DNA of 64,000 nucleotides from Brevibacterium oceani (GTDB lineage Bacteria > Actinomycetota > Actinomycetes > Actinomycetales > Brevibacteriaceae): positions 248,001 to 312,000 of the forward strand of contig NZ_JABKDE010000004.1 of the NCBI RefSeq assembly GCF_013623835.1, written 5' to 3'. Every line of letters begins with the position of its first letter. Within the stretch, counting starts at the first letter, position 1. The translations under genes were made by a program, and so were the position numbers. Of this stretch, positions 1 through 8,347 are shown piece by piece. Under the pieces are notes generated by a model that was given only the letters and a program-made list of their open reading frames with translations, had not been told where the DNA came from and made no database searches.

Positions 1-1
1 G

Positions 2-1012
2 TTCCGCATCGCCTTGGGAGTCGCCATCCCGCTGCTCGTGCTGCTCGGAATCGACCGCCTCGACCTCGCCGTCTACGCCGCGTTCGGAGCATTCACCGGC
101 ATCTACGCCCGGTTCGAAGCCCCACGTTCACGCACCCGGCGGCAGTCGATCGCGGCGATCATCCTCGTCGTCTGCGTCGGCATCGGTGCCACGCTGTCCA
201 CCGCGCACGCCTCGATCTGGGTGCTCATCGTCGTGACCTCACTGGTCTCGGGACTCGGCGCGGCCCTGGCCCTGCGCTTTCGCCTCAAACCGGGCGGGTC
301 GATCTTCTTCATCTTCGCCACCGGAGCCGTCGGGTCGATCCCGCACGGATCGCCGGTGCCGATCGCGATCGGGGTGGCGGCCGCCTCGGCGCTGGTGAGC
401 ATCGGCCTGGGAGCACTCGCCCACCTCGTCGGGGAACGGATGCCGCCGGAGAAGCAGTCCTATGTCCGGGTCGGACTCTCCCCGGTGGGCAAGGCCGACC
501 TCGCCGCCCACGCCACCCGCTTCACGATCGCCCCGCTCGTCGCCGGGATCCTCGGCACCCTGCTCATCGACGTGCTGCCGATCCTCTCCCACAGCTACTG
601 GGCGATGGTCGCCGCCGTCGCCCCGATCACCCCGCCGGGGCGTTCGGCCAGGCTCAAACGCGGCCTGCACAGAGTGGTGGGCACCCTCGGCGGTGTCGTC
701 GTCACCGCCTTCCTGCTGTCCTTCCCCACCGCAGACTGGCAGCTCGTCGTCTGGGTCATTCTGCTGCAGTTCTTCGCCGAGATCTTCGTGCTGCGCAACT
801 ATTCGGTGGCGCTGCTCTTCATCACCCCGCTGGCGCTGCTGATGACGCAGCTCGGCCACCCGCAGCCGGTGGCGGAACTGCTGACCTCACGGGCCATCGA
901 AACCGTCATCGGCGTCCTGGTCGGACTCGTCGTCGTCCTCCTCGGGTTCAGTCGGGAGAGGAAGCGTGCGGCCGAGATCGCGGCGTCTCCGCATTCCGAT
1001 GATGACGACTGA
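2..1012 (+). CDS. FUSC family integral membrane protein, 5' truncated by window edge
   Basis: The reading frame is already open at the first bases, so the true start lies upstream of the window; the TTG at 14 sits inside the protein. About 336 residues are visible. There are two blocks of hydrophobic segments separated by a hydrophilic stretch rich in charged residues, with the second block beginning near a short SYWAMVAAVAP segment, which is the repeated-TM layout of FUSC/YccS-type and aromatic-acid-exporter-like proteins. Family knowledge suggests a role in efflux or membrane transport, but no substrate can be read from the sequence. The C-terminus is a short charged tail ending in a run of Asp. 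It is followed after 87 bases by an unrelated repair gene on the same strand. Confidence 0.7.
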   Translation, partial: FRIALGVAIPLLVLLGIDRLDLAVYAAFGAFTGIYARFEAPRSRTRRQSIAAIILVVCVGIGATLSTAHASIWVLIVVTSLVSGLGAALALRFRLKPGGSIFFIFATGAVGSIPHGSPVPIAIGVAAASALVSIGLGALAHLVGERMPPEKQSYVRVGLSPVGKADLAAHATRFTIAPLVAGILGTLLIDVLPILSHSYWAMVAAVAPITPPGRSARLKRGLHRVVGTLGGVVVTAFLLSFPTADWQLVVWVILLQFFAEIFVLRNYSVALLFITPLALLMTQLGHPQPVAELLTSRAIETVIGVLVGLVVVLLGFSRERKRAAEIAASPHSDDDD

Positions 1013-1099
1013 GTGGACCGCTGAGAGCGACCTGCGGCGGTCGGGCCGCTTCTTCGCTATCATCGGCTCACACCGTCCGACCAGATCCGGGAGGCAACG

Positions 1100-1765
1100 A
1101 TGACCACCAGCACCGAGGTGCTCTCCACCCTGGCCTCACTTGAGGACGAGAAGATCCGCGCGGTCAATCAGCGTCACGGCGACGATCACGCAGTCAACCT
1201 CACGAAGCTGCGCGCCGTGGCGAAAGACCTGAAGAAGAACGACGAACTCGCCGCTGAGCTGTGGGAGACCGGTGACACTGCGGCCCGTCTCGTCGCGATC
1301 CTCATCATGCGCCCCAAATCGTGGAGTCGGGAACAGCTCGAGGCGATGCTTCGCGATTCCCGGGTTCCGAAGGTCCATGGCTGGCTGGTCAGCTACATCG
1401 TCAAGAAGTCTCCACACGTCGAAGCACTCCGGCGGTCCTGGATGGATCACTCCGACCCGGTGGTGGCCTCTGCCGGTTGGGCGCTGACCGCAGAACGGGT
1501 CAACCGTCGTCCCCAGGGGCTCGACCTGCCCGGCCTGCTGGATGTGATCGAGGCCGAGATGGCCGATGCGCCCGAACGACTGCAGTGGGCGATGAATGAG
1601 ACCCTTGCCGCCATCGGCATCGAGAACCCGGGGCTGCGTGACCGGGCCATCGACATCGGCGAGCGCCTCGGTGTGCTCCGTGACTACCCGACGTCCCCGG
1701 GATGCACCTCGCCCTTCGCCCCCATCTGGATCAGGGAGATGGTGCGTCGGGGCACGGAGGGCTGA
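1100..1765 (+). CDS. DNA alkylation repair protein, AlkD-like
   Basis: A 221-residue, largely helical protein with no signal peptide or TM segment. Its pattern of short helical repeats (segments around LAAELWETGDTAARLVAI, then KVHGWLVSYIVKK, then DPVVASAGWALTAERV) matches HEAT-like AlkD/AlkC-type alkylpurine glycosylases, which excise positively charged alkylated bases. The ATG at 1100 follows a GGGAGG ribosome-binding site with good spacing. The gene stands alone and ends three bases before the converging siderophore ATPase gene, so the two genes share a terminator-free junction. The family assignment rests on length, HEAT-type spacing and the KxxHGWxxSYIVKK-like block; I did not verify the catalytic Asp and Trp. 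It could instead be a related non-catalytic HEAT protein. Confidence 0.65.
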   Translation: MTTSTEVLSTLASLEDEKIRAVNQRHGDDHAVNLTKLRAVAKDLKKNDELAAELWETGDTAARLVAILIMRPKSWSREQLEAMLRDSRVPKVHGWLVSYIVKKSPHVEALRRSWMDHSDPVVASAGWALTAERVNRRPQGLDLPGLLDVIEAEMADAPERLQWAMNETLAAIGIENPGLRDRAIDIGERLGVLRDYPTSPGCTSPFAPIWIREMVRRGTEG

Positions 1766-1768
1766 GGT

Positions 1769-2572
1769 TCAGCAGAGGGTCCGGTGGCGGCCGATCGGCA
1801 GCATCAGCGGCTGACCGGACACGGGGTCGTCGATGATCCGGTTCGCCAGACCGAACACCTCTTCGACGTTGTCCTCGGTGAGCACCTCGGCGGGGGTGCC
1901 TGCGGCGTGGATTCCACCTCCGGCGAGCATGACCAGCCGATCACAGTAGCGGGCGGCGAGGTTGAGGTCGTGGAGGACCATGACGATCGTGACCCCGGAG
2001 CGTGCATTGAGTTCGGTGAGCAGGTCGAGCACCTCGACCTGATGGTTGACGTCGAGGAACGTCGTGGGCTCATCGAGCAGCAGGATGTCGGTCTGCTGAG
2101 CCAGGGCCATCGCGATCCACACCCGTTGCCGCTGACCGCCGGAGAGCTCGTCGACGGACCGATCGGCGAGGTCGGCGGTCCCGGTGACATCGAGCGCCTC
2201 GGCGACGGCGAGATCATCGGCGGCACTCCACCGGGAGAACGCCCCCTGATGCGGATGCCTGCCGCGCCCGACGAGATCGGCCACGGTGATGCCCTCCGGG
2301 GCGATCGGCGTCTGCGGGAGCAGGCCCAAGGTCCGGGCCAGCTGCTTGGCCGGCATCGAATGCACCTGACGCCCGTCGAGGATCACCCGCCCCTGGCGCG
2401 GGGTGAGCAGGCGCGACATCGACTTCAGCAGGGTCGACTTGCCGCAGGCATTGGCACCGACGATGCCGGTGATGTCCCCGGCCGGCAGTTCCAGGCTCAG
2501 GCCGGAGATGATGTCGGCGTCTCCGTAGGACAGGTGCAGATCCTCAGCTGAGAGCGAATGATCCGTGGTCAC
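1769..2572 (-). CDS. Ferric-siderophore ABC transporter, ATP-binding protein
   Basis: A 267-residue ABC ATPase of the FepC/FhuC class. It energises import of an iron-siderophore through the two permeases encoded directly upstream. Visible motifs are Walker A GANACGKS at residues 39-46, the signature LSGGQRQR near residue 145, Walker B DILLLDEPTTFLD and the switch His in VLHDLNLAARYCD. The GTG start at 2572 is chosen because it overlaps the stop of the permease by four bases (GTGA) and the protein then begins like other family members; a much longer open frame upstream is only a shadow of the permease. Last gene of the four-gene operon. Confidence 0.93.
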   Translation of the reverse strand: MTTDHSLSAEDLHLSYGDADIISGLSLELPAGDITGIVGANACGKSTLLKSMSRLLTPRQGRVILDGRQVHSMPAKQLARTLGLLPQTPIAPEGITVADLVGRGRHPHQGAFSRWSAADDLAVAEALDVTGTADLADRSVDELSGGQRQRVWIAMALAQQTDILLLDEPTTFLDVNHQVEVLDLLTELNARSGVTIVMVLHDLNLAARYCDRLVMLAGGGIHAAGTPAEVLTEDNVEEVFGLANRIIDDPVSGQPLMLPIGRHRTLC

Positions 2573-3630
2573 AGGGAGCCTCCCGAACGATTGATCCTGA
2601 TGATGAGGTAGAGAAGGTACGGGGCACCGAGGATGCCCGTGACGACGCCGACCGGATATCGGGTGCCCAGAGCGAACTGGCCGACGAGGTCTGCGGTGAG
2701 CACCAGCAGCGCCCCGACGAGTCCGGCGGGAATGAGCGGGGAAGGGCCGGGACCGGTGAGCCGGGCGGCGATCGGACCGGACAGGAACGCAACGAACGCG
2801 ACGGGCCCGGCCGCCGCGGTCGCGAAGGCGATGAGTCCGACGGCGGTGACGATGACGAACAGCCGGGTCCGGGAGACCCCGACGCCGAGCGCCTCGGCGG
2901 TGTCGTCCCCGAGCTGGGTGATCGAGAGGCTCTTCGACTGGCCGATCAGCAGCGGGGAGAGGATCACGAGCGCGATGAGCACCGGGATCACCGCATCCCA
3001 GTTCGCTCCGTTGAGACTGCCGGCCAGCCACCGCAGCGCCTCTTGCAGATCCCATTGCGCGGCGCGGGTCAGCTCCCAATTGATCAGTGCCGTGAGCATC
3101 GAGGAGATGCCGATGCCCACGAGGATGAGGCGGATTCCGGCGGCCCCGTTCTTGAACGCGAGGGCGTAGATGAGCAGGGCGACTCCGAGGCCCGCGACGA
3201 TCGCGAGGACCGAGACGCCCGTGCTGCCGAGGCCGAGGGTGACGATGCCGAACACCGCGGCGGCAGAGGCTCCGGAGCTGATGCCGATGATGTCGGGGCT
3301 GGCCAGGGGGTTGCGCAGCATCGTCTGGAAGGTCACTCCGCCGAGGCCGAAGCACAGTCCGACGAGCACCGCCAGGACCGCTCGGGGCAGGCGGAGGCGA
3401 CCGACGGTGAACGAGGCCCCGGGCACCTGCTGGCCGGCGACGACACGGGCCACCTCGTCGATGGGGTAGAAGGTCTGTCCGATCATCAGACTGGCGACGA
3501 AGACGGCGATGACGAGCACGGACAGGACGGTCACGACCGACGCCCACCGTCGGGTGCGGGCACGACGGAGCCCGGCGACCGCCTCGGCGGTGGTGGACGG
3601 AATCAGCGAACGGGTGGGGGTCGGACTCAC
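2569..3630 (-). CDS. Iron-siderophore ABC transporter permease (FecCD family, second subunit)
   Basis: A 353-residue polytopic membrane protein of the FecCD/BtuC family, with about nine to ten hydrophobic segments. The family hallmark RLPRAVLAVLVG and the following GGVTFQTMLRNPLASPDIIGISSGAS block are present, as is the region around GDDTAEALGVGV, which in this family contacts the ATPase. The GTG start at 3630 overlaps the stop of the other permease by four bases, pointing to translational coupling. It forms the membrane channel as a heterodimer with the next gene product and moves the siderophore from the binding lipoprotein to the cytoplasm. Confidence 0.92.
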   Translation of the reverse strand: MSPTPTRSLIPSTTAEAVAGLRRARTRRWASVVTVLSVLVIAVFVASLMIGQTFYPIDEVARVVAGQQVPGASFTVGRLRLPRAVLAVLVGLCFGLGGVTFQTMLRNPLASPDIIGISSGASAAAVFGIVTLGLGSTGVSVLAIVAGLGVALLIYALAFKNGAAGIRLILVGIGISSMLTALINWELTRAAQWDLQEALRWLAGSLNGANWDAVIPVLIALVILSPLLIGQSKSLSITQLGDDTAEALGVGVSRTRLFVIVTAVGLIAFATAAAGPVAFVAFLSGPIAARLTGPGPSPLIPAGLVGALLVLTADLVGQFALGTRYPVGVVTGILGAPYLLYLIIRINRSGGSL

Positions 3631-4667
3631 AGCGACCTCACCTTCTGACGGCGGACGATCACGATGAAGAGCGGTGCGCCGATGAGCGCGGTGAGGATGC
3701 CGACGTCGAGTTCGGCGGGGCGGGCGACGATGCGTCCGAGGCTGTCCGAGGCGGTGAGCAGGCCGGCGCCGGTGACCGCGGAGAACGGCAGCAGCCACCG
3801 GTGATCGACGCCGATGAGCAGCCGGCAGGCGTGGGGGATGACGAGTCCGAGGAAGCCGATGGGCCCGGCCACGGCGGTGGCGGCACCGCAGAGGACGACG
3901 GCGCCGGCGGCGGACAGGGCTCGGGTCAGGCCCACGTGCTGACCGAGGCCGGCGGCAAGTTCGTCGCCGAGGGCCAGGGCATTGAGCCCCGGCGCGCAGT
4001 AGATGCTGAGGAGGAAGCCGCCTGCGAGGAAGGGCAGGATGAGTTCGACCGAGTCCATCGTCACTCCGCCGACTCCGCCGATCTGCCAGTCGCGGGCGAG
4101 GTCGGCGATGTCACCGCGGGGGAGGACGACGGCGGAGATGAACGAGGACAGGGCGGCAGCGGTGGCGGCACCGGCCAAGGCGAGCTTGAGCGGGGTCGCT
4201 CCCTGCCGGCCCAGCGAGCCGACGGCGTAGACGAACACCGAGGTGATGGCGGCACCGCCGATGGCGAACCAGATGTAGCCGGACGCGCTGGTGAGGCCGA
4301 AGCTCGCGATGCCGATGACCACGGCCAGGGAGGCGCCGGTGTTGACGCCGAGGATGCCGGGATCGGCCAGAGGGTTGCGGGTCACTCCCTGCATCACGGC
4401 GCCGGAGACGCCGAGGGCGGCGCCGACGCAGACGGCCAGCAGGGTCCGCGGGATGCGTTTGGCCACGGCGGCCTGGTCGAAGCCCGTGGCGGATCCGCCG
4501 AGTGCGGCGAGCACATCGCCGAGGTCGACGCTGCGGGAGCCGATCATGATCGAGGCGATCATGAGGGCGACGACGAGGACGAGGGCGGCACACATCCACA
4601 GGAGGCGGACGTGAGTCGACCGCCGCAGCCGGGCGGCGGTCGACTCGACGGTGGTGGGAACGGTCAT
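3627..4667 (-). CDS. Iron-siderophore ABC transporter permease (FecCD family, first subunit)
   Basis: A 346-residue FecCD-type permease with a short cytoplasmic N-terminus and about ten hydrophobic segments. Conserved blocks seen are KRIPRTLLAVCVGAALG, GVTRNPLADPGILGVNTGAS and GDELAAGLGQHVG. The ATG at 4667 is the only good start and lies 15 bases downstream of the stop of the binding-protein gene. It pairs with the product of the following overlapping gene. The pair being two separate permease genes rather than one fused gene is the usual arrangement for catecholate or mixed siderophore importers. Confidence 0.92.
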   Translation of the reverse strand: MTVPTTVESTAARLRRSTHVRLLWMCAALVLVVALMIASIMIGSRSVDLGDVLAALGGSATGFDQAAVAKRIPRTLLAVCVGAALGVSGAVMQGVTRNPLADPGILGVNTGASLAVVIGIASFGLTSASGYIWFAIGGAAITSVFVYAVGSLGRQGATPLKLALAGAATAAALSSFISAVVLPRGDIADLARDWQIGGVGGVTMDSVELILPFLAGGFLLSIYCAPGLNALALGDELAAGLGQHVGLTRALSAAGAVVLCGAATAVAGPIGFLGLVIPHACRLLIGVDHRWLLPFSAVTGAGLLTASDSLGRIVARPAELDVGILTALIGAPLFIVIVRRQKVRSL

Positions 4668-4682
4668 CGAGGTCGGTGCGTC

Positions 4683-5711
4683 CTACTCGCCGTTCGACGC
4701 GGCCGCGTCGAGCTCGTCGAGATAGTCGTCGAGGATGAACGAGATCGACAGCGGAGTCGGGTTCGCCGCGGTGCCCAGGGGCTGATCGCCGGGCAGGTTG
4801 ACGATCGCGTCGTTCTTCACCGCGGGCATCTGCGAGAGCAGTTCGTCGTCTTCGAGGGTCTTGACGAGTTTGTCATCGCCGTAGGTGACGATGATGTCGA
4901 CGTCGTCGAAGACATCGGCCTGCTCGGCGCTGACCTTCGAGGAGAACTGGTCGGTCTCCTCCGAGGCTTTCGCGATGCTCTCAGGTGCCTTCATTCCGAG
5001 GTCGTCGAAGAACATCGCCCTGGTGTCATGTGTGGTGTAGAAGTTGACCTCGGAGAGGTCGGAGGGGTCGACGTGGGTGAGGAACATCGTCGACTTGTCC
5101 TTGATCACCGGGTGGTCGGCGACCTTCTCATCGATCTCGGATTCGAGGTCGCCGATGAGCTTCTCGCCCTCGTCCTTCATGCCGATGGCTTCGCTGTTGA
5201 TCTCGATCATCTCCCGCCACGGCGTGCCCCACGCCGTCTCCGGGTAGGCGACGACCGGCGCGATCTCCGACAGAGTGTCGTAGTCCTCCTGGCTCAGACC
5301 CGAATAGCCGGCGAGGATGACATCGGGCTTCGTGTCCGCGACGGCCTCGAAGTCGATGCCGTCGGTCTCGTCGAACAGGGTCGGGGTCTCCGCATCGAGC
5401 TCCTCGAGCTTGTCCTCGACCCAGGGCAGGACACCATTGCCGTCGTCGTCGCCGAAGTCGGCACTGGCCATACCGACGGGGACGACGCCGAGGGCCAGCG
5501 GCACCTCGTGGTTGGCCCAATTGACGGTGGCGACCCGTTCGGGCTTGTTCTCGATCTTCGTCGTGCCGAGGGCGTGTTCGATCGTCACCGGCTCCCAGGA
5601 GCCGTCACCGGAATCGGCATCGGCGGAGGAGTCCGGTGACGAGCAGGCCGAGAGGACGAGGGCGGTGGCCATGGCGGCGGAGATGGCCAGGGCGCGGACT
5701 GAACGGGTCAT
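4683..5711 (-). CDS. Iron-siderophore ABC transporter substrate-binding lipoprotein
   Basis: A 342-residue lipoprotein starting with a Lys/Arg-poor signal peptide and the lipobox LSAC (Cys near residue 22), so it is exported and anchored to the outer face of the membrane. The body is a FepB/FhuD-type periplasmic-binding fold with PERVATVNWANHEVPLALGV near the start and KPDVILAGYSG in the middle. The ATG at 5711 is preferred over the upstream in-frame ATG at 5726 because AAAGG lies seven bases before it. First gene of the operon; a candidate IdeR/DtxR box lies about 50 bases upstream, so iron repression is likely. Confidence 0.92.
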   Translation of the reverse strand: MTRSVRALAISAAMATALVLSACSSPDSSADADSGDGSWEPVTIEHALGTTKIENKPERVATVNWANHEVPLALGVVPVGMASADFGDDDGNGVLPWVEDKLEELDAETPTLFDETDGIDFEAVADTKPDVILAGYSGLSQEDYDTLSEIAPVVAYPETAWGTPWREMIEINSEAIGMKDEGEKLIGDLESEIDEKVADHPVIKDKSTMFLTHVDPSDLSEVNFYTTHDTRAMFFDDLGMKAPESIAKASEETDQFSSKVSAEQADVFDDVDIIVTYGDDKLVKTLEDDELLSQMPAVKNDAIVNLPGDQPLGTAANPTPLSISFILDDYLDELDAAASNGE

Positions 5712-5759
5712 TGCTGCCTTTCGCAAGATGCTTGAGACACACCTGGAAAGAAGAATTAA

Positions 5760-5778
5760 TTAGGTGTGCCTCATCAAA
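5760..5778. promoter_or_regulatory. Candidate IdeR/DtxR iron box
   Basis: The 19-mer TTAGGTGTGCCTCATCAAA matches the actinobacterial IdeR/DtxR consensus at about 13 of 19 positions, including the full TTAGGT half. It lies in the 119-base gap between the AraC regulator gene and the siderophore-binding lipoprotein gene, about 50 bases upstream of the latter's start, where an iron repressor would block transcription of the uptake operon. Assignment is by eye. Confidence 0.6.
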
Positions 5779-5830
5779 TTATCCGAGGGAAAGGGTTGGC
5801 GCAATCGAGCAATTCCGACAGTCGGTTTCG

Positions 5831-6703
5831 TCAATCGGACACGATGATGGGAGGCTCGGCTCTGAATTGGGCCGGGGTGGTCCCGGTGATCCGTTTGAAT
5901 GCTGTGGTGAAGGCGCTCGCCGAGGCGTAGCCGACATCGACGGCGGCGTCCTGGATCTCATGGCCGAGACCGATGAGGGTGATCGCATGTTGGATGCGGG
6001 CGGTCGTGACCCACCGGTTGAAACTCAGGCCCGTCTCGGCAGCGAAGGCGCGCGTGATGGTGCGGGCACTCGTGCCTAGGCGCGTTGCCCATTCCTGCAG
6101 GGTCGTGGGATCGCTCGGGTCGGTGAGCACGGCGTCGATGATCGGTGCCAGCAGCTCGGCGGTCGGACGGTGGAGGAGGACCTCGTGCTCGGCCGGTGAC
6201 ATGACATCGAGGATCATCGCCTCGGTCAGCACATAGGACTCGGTCTGCGGCTCCAGGGTCTGCAGTCTGGCGAGCAGCAGGCGCAGCAGTGGGTAGATTC
6301 TCACCGCCGTCGGCACATCGCTGATCGGGGGTTCGTCGACGTCGAACTGGGCCGCATTGACCACCACACCGGCGGGCGTCCACCCGGAGTGCGGAACGCC
6401 GGCCGGAATCCACATCCCCAAGGGTGGTGTGATCGTCCACGTCCGGGCGCCGATCGTCACCGTTCCCACACCGCTGTCCCGCCACAGCAGCTCATGGGTC
6501 GGATGCGAGTGCTCCGCCCAGTAGGTCTCACGGTCCATCGTCTCCGCGGAGCCGAGGATCTGCATCGGCAGACGCACCTGCCCCGCGGAATAGCGGGGTA
6601 GGCGGCGCTCGGTCACGTGCTCCGAGGCCGAGTCCCGGGAGTGGAACGGTTTGATCGTGGTCACGGCCTCAGAATACGCGGCCTCAGCGTGCGGTAGGTT
6701 CAC
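5831..6703 (-). CDS. AraC family transcriptional regulator
   Basis: A 290-residue regulator with an N-terminal cupin-like sensing region (HPTHELLWRDSGVGTV, then PPLGMWIPAGVPHSG) and a C-terminal AraC-type double helix-turn-helix from about residue 205, with LGTSARTITRAFAAETGLSFNRW as the first helix pair and VGYASASAFTTAFKRITGTTPAQFR as the second. The GTG at 6703 overlaps the stop of the preceding winged-helix gene by four bases, which favours it over the in-frame GTG at 6664, although neither has a strong ribosome-binding site. It lies upstream of and in the same direction as the siderophore operon, so it may activate uptake when the siderophore is present; that role is inferred only from position. 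Confidence 0.85.
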   Translation of the reverse strand: MNLPHAEAAYSEAVTTIKPFHSRDSASEHVTERRLPRYSAGQVRLPMQILGSAETMDRETYWAEHSHPTHELLWRDSGVGTVTIGARTWTITPPLGMWIPAGVPHSGWTPAGVVVNAAQFDVDEPPISDVPTAVRIYPLLRLLLARLQTLEPQTESYVLTEAMILDVMSPAEHEVLLHRPTAELLAPIIDAVLTDPSDPTTLQEWATRLGTSARTITRAFAAETGLSFNRWVTTARIQHAITLIGLGHEIQDAAVDVGYASASAFTTAFKRITGTTPAQFRAEPPIIVSD

Positions 6704-7086
6704 CCGCCGGCGAGCTCGCGCAGTGCACGGATGTGGGACTCCAGTCGTCCCCGTCCCTCGGTGCTGATTGAGACCCAGGTGCGCGGCCGCTTGCCCACAT
6801 ACCCCTTCTTCACGTCGATCAGTCCGACCTTCTCCAGGGCGGTGATGTGGCGCGAGAGGACGGAGTCGGAGACGCCGAGGCTGTCGCGCAGCAGCTTGAA
6901 CTCCGCCCGCTCCCGGTTCTTCAGGCTCGAGACGATGCCCAGCCGAGTGGGGTTGTTGAGGTCCGGTTCGAGCTGTGCGATCGAATCGCCGAGGTTGGGG
7001 ATCACCTCGTTTTCCTCCGCCGCGTGTGCGTCGTCGGCTGCATGCGGGTCGTCGGGGTCTGTCGTGGAGTTCTGTTTCGCCGTCAT
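6700..7086 (-). CDS. Winged-helix transcriptional regulator (ArsR/MarR-like, PF13601-type)
   Basis: A 128-residue regulator with an acidic, probably flexible N-terminal 35 residues and a winged helix from residue 45 on: NPTRLGIVSSLKNRERAEFKLLRDSLG, then SDSVLSRHITALEKVGLIDV as recognition helix, then the wing GKRPRTWVSISTEGR. This is the compact domain often paired with a small membrane protein in actinobacteria. ATG at 7086 has a clear GGAG ribosome-binding site ten bases upstream. Its stop overlaps the AraC start. It lies 177 bases downstream of the four-helix membrane protein gene and is the best candidate to bind the 27-bp palindrome at 7754-7780. Confidence 0.8.
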   Translation of the reverse strand: MTAKQNSTTDPDDPHAADDAHAAEENEVIPNLGDSIAQLEPDLNNPTRLGIVSSLKNRERAEFKLLRDSLGVSDSVLSRHITALEKVGLIDVKKGYVGKRPRTWVSISTEGRGRLESHIRALRELAGG

Positions 7087-7263
7087 CGTGGGTGCTCCTT
7101 CAATGAATTCGTCGAGTTGTTCCGGCCACTGGCCGAGGTGCCGTTTGCTGACTGCGGTGGCGAAATTGTTCGGTCGATCCGCCTCGAAATCGTGCTTCGA
7201 AACGCAGTGGATCGACCGAACAATCGGTGTATTGCGCTCGGTTCGCGTCGCTTCAGTGCTGCC

Positions 7264-7686
7264 TCAGCGGCGCAGGGCCAGCAGGGAGAAGATGGGAGCC
7301 GCGACCCAGAGGAGTCCGGCGGCGATGAACGGGATCGGTGTCGAGGTGGCGAGGGAGTCGGCCATGACGCCGCCGATGAAGCCGATGAAGATGACGGCAA
7401 GCCAGATGATGAGTACGGCAGTTGAGCGGCGGCTCCAGCTCAGAGCCTTGATGAGGTAGACGATCATGGCAGGCACGAGCCAGGCGAGTCCGGCCCCGAG
7501 GGCGATGAGCTGAGTGGTGTTGTCCTCGATGAGACCGACTGCGACGAGCCCGACCGAGAGTCCGGCCGAGAGCACGAAGAACAGCGTCACCAGCGGCCAG
7601 GCGTCGTTTGTGCGGGCCTGTGTCTGACTGGCCTCGGCCTGGGCGAGGAGTTCGTTGGCCTGTTCCGGGGTGGGGGTGGTGTTCAC
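7264..7686 (-). CDS. Small integral membrane protein paired with winged-helix regulator
   Basis: A 140-residue protein with a hydrophilic N-terminus rich in Gln and Ala (residues 1-28) and four hydrophobic segments. No catalytic motif is visible. The GTG at 7686 is preceded by AGAGGA at a spacing of eight, and the gene has its own promoter region containing a 27-bp perfect palindrome. The arrangement (membrane protein first, then a winged-helix regulator on the same strand) resembles self-regulated membrane-stress modules seen in many actinomycetes. Function unknown. Confidence 0.75.
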   Translation of the reverse strand: MNTTPTPEQANELLAQAEASQTQARTNDAWPLVTLFFVLSAGLSVGLVAVGLIEDNTTQLIALGAGLAWLVPAMIVYLIKALSWSRRSTAVLIIWLAVIFIGFIGGVMADSLATSTPIPFIAAGLLWVAAPIFSLLALRR

Positions 7687-7753
7687 GTCGGATCCTCTGC
7701 TCGGGCATCGGTCGGAAGTCCGATGCGATCTGTGGAAGTAGTTTCACAGTACC

Positions 7754-7780
7754 AACTACTTTCCAATATGGAAAGTAGTT
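7754..7780. promoter_or_regulatory. 27-bp perfect palindromic operator
   Basis: Two 12-base arms (AACTACTTTCCA and its exact reverse complement) flank a 3-base ATA spacer. An extra half site GGAAGTAGTTTC lies 20 bases away at 7734-7745, on the side nearer the gene. On the minus strand the palindrome falls between a possible -35 (TTTCCA) and a possible -10 (TACTGT) for the membrane protein gene, so a repressor bound here would block transcription. The likely ligand is the winged-helix protein encoded at 6700-7086. Confidence 0.7.
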
Positions 7781-7840
7781 TCGCGAAAAGGATTTCAACG
7801 GCGGTGGCCGGTGCCTCAGAGTGCTGAGGTGAGATGTGCG

Positions 7841-8290
7841 TCAGAGCGCCGAGGCGGCAACCGTGGCGGCGAGCTCTGTGGCCTTCTCGAGGTGGTCCTC
7901 GGTGACCTCGCCCGTGAAGATCAACGGATCGAAGGCGAGCGTCCACCCCAGGCCGGTCGTGATCTGCTTCATTGCGGTCTCGGCCCCGGTGGTGTCGTAG
8001 CCGCCGTGGATCCAGTAGGAGAACGGCCGGCCCGCTGTGGGTTCGCGCACGGCGTCATAGGTGGTGTCGAAGAAGTGCTTGAGGGCACCGGAGATGTAGC
8101 CGAAGTTCGCCGTCGTGCCGAGCACATACGCATCGGCGGCCAGCACATCCTCGGCGCTGGCTTCCAAAGCCGGCCGGACGGTGACCTCGATGTCGCCGAG
8201 CTCGGGCAGGCGCAGCCCGGACAGGGCCGCCTCGGCGATCTGCGAAGTGGCATCGGACGGTGAGTGATGAACGAGCAGCACGCTGACCAT
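7841..8290 (-). CDS. Flavodoxin / NADPH-dependent FMN reductase-like protein
   Basis: A 149-residue soluble protein starting MVSVLLVHHSPSDATSQIAE, the usual first strand and phosphate-binding loop of flavodoxin-like folds. Further on come DAYVLGTTANFGYISGALKHFFDTTY, which contacts the flavin, and a GGYDTTGAE loop. It probably binds FMN and transfers electrons or reduces a small molecule. ATG at 8290 is the sole reasonable start. It is divergent from the sirtuin gene, with 57 bases between the starts; no functional link is evident. Confidence 0.8.
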   Translation of the reverse strand: MVSVLLVHHSPSDATSQIAEAALSGLRLPELGDIEVTVRPALEASAEDVLAADAYVLGTTANFGYISGALKHFFDTTYDAVREPTAGRPFSYWIHGGYDTTGAETAMKQITTGLGWTLAFDPLIFTGEVTEDHLEKATELAATVAASAL

Positions 8291-8347
8291 GTCCCCACCC
8301 TAGCTCCGGTAATGACTCGGGTCAGCCCCCGCGCATAAGGTGGTGCC

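Noticed and set aside
3801-5639. 612-codon plus-strand open frame
   Set aside because: It runs antisense to the siderophore permease and binding-protein genes, has low-complexity Asp/Gly/Glu content and no family features; a GC-bias shadow.
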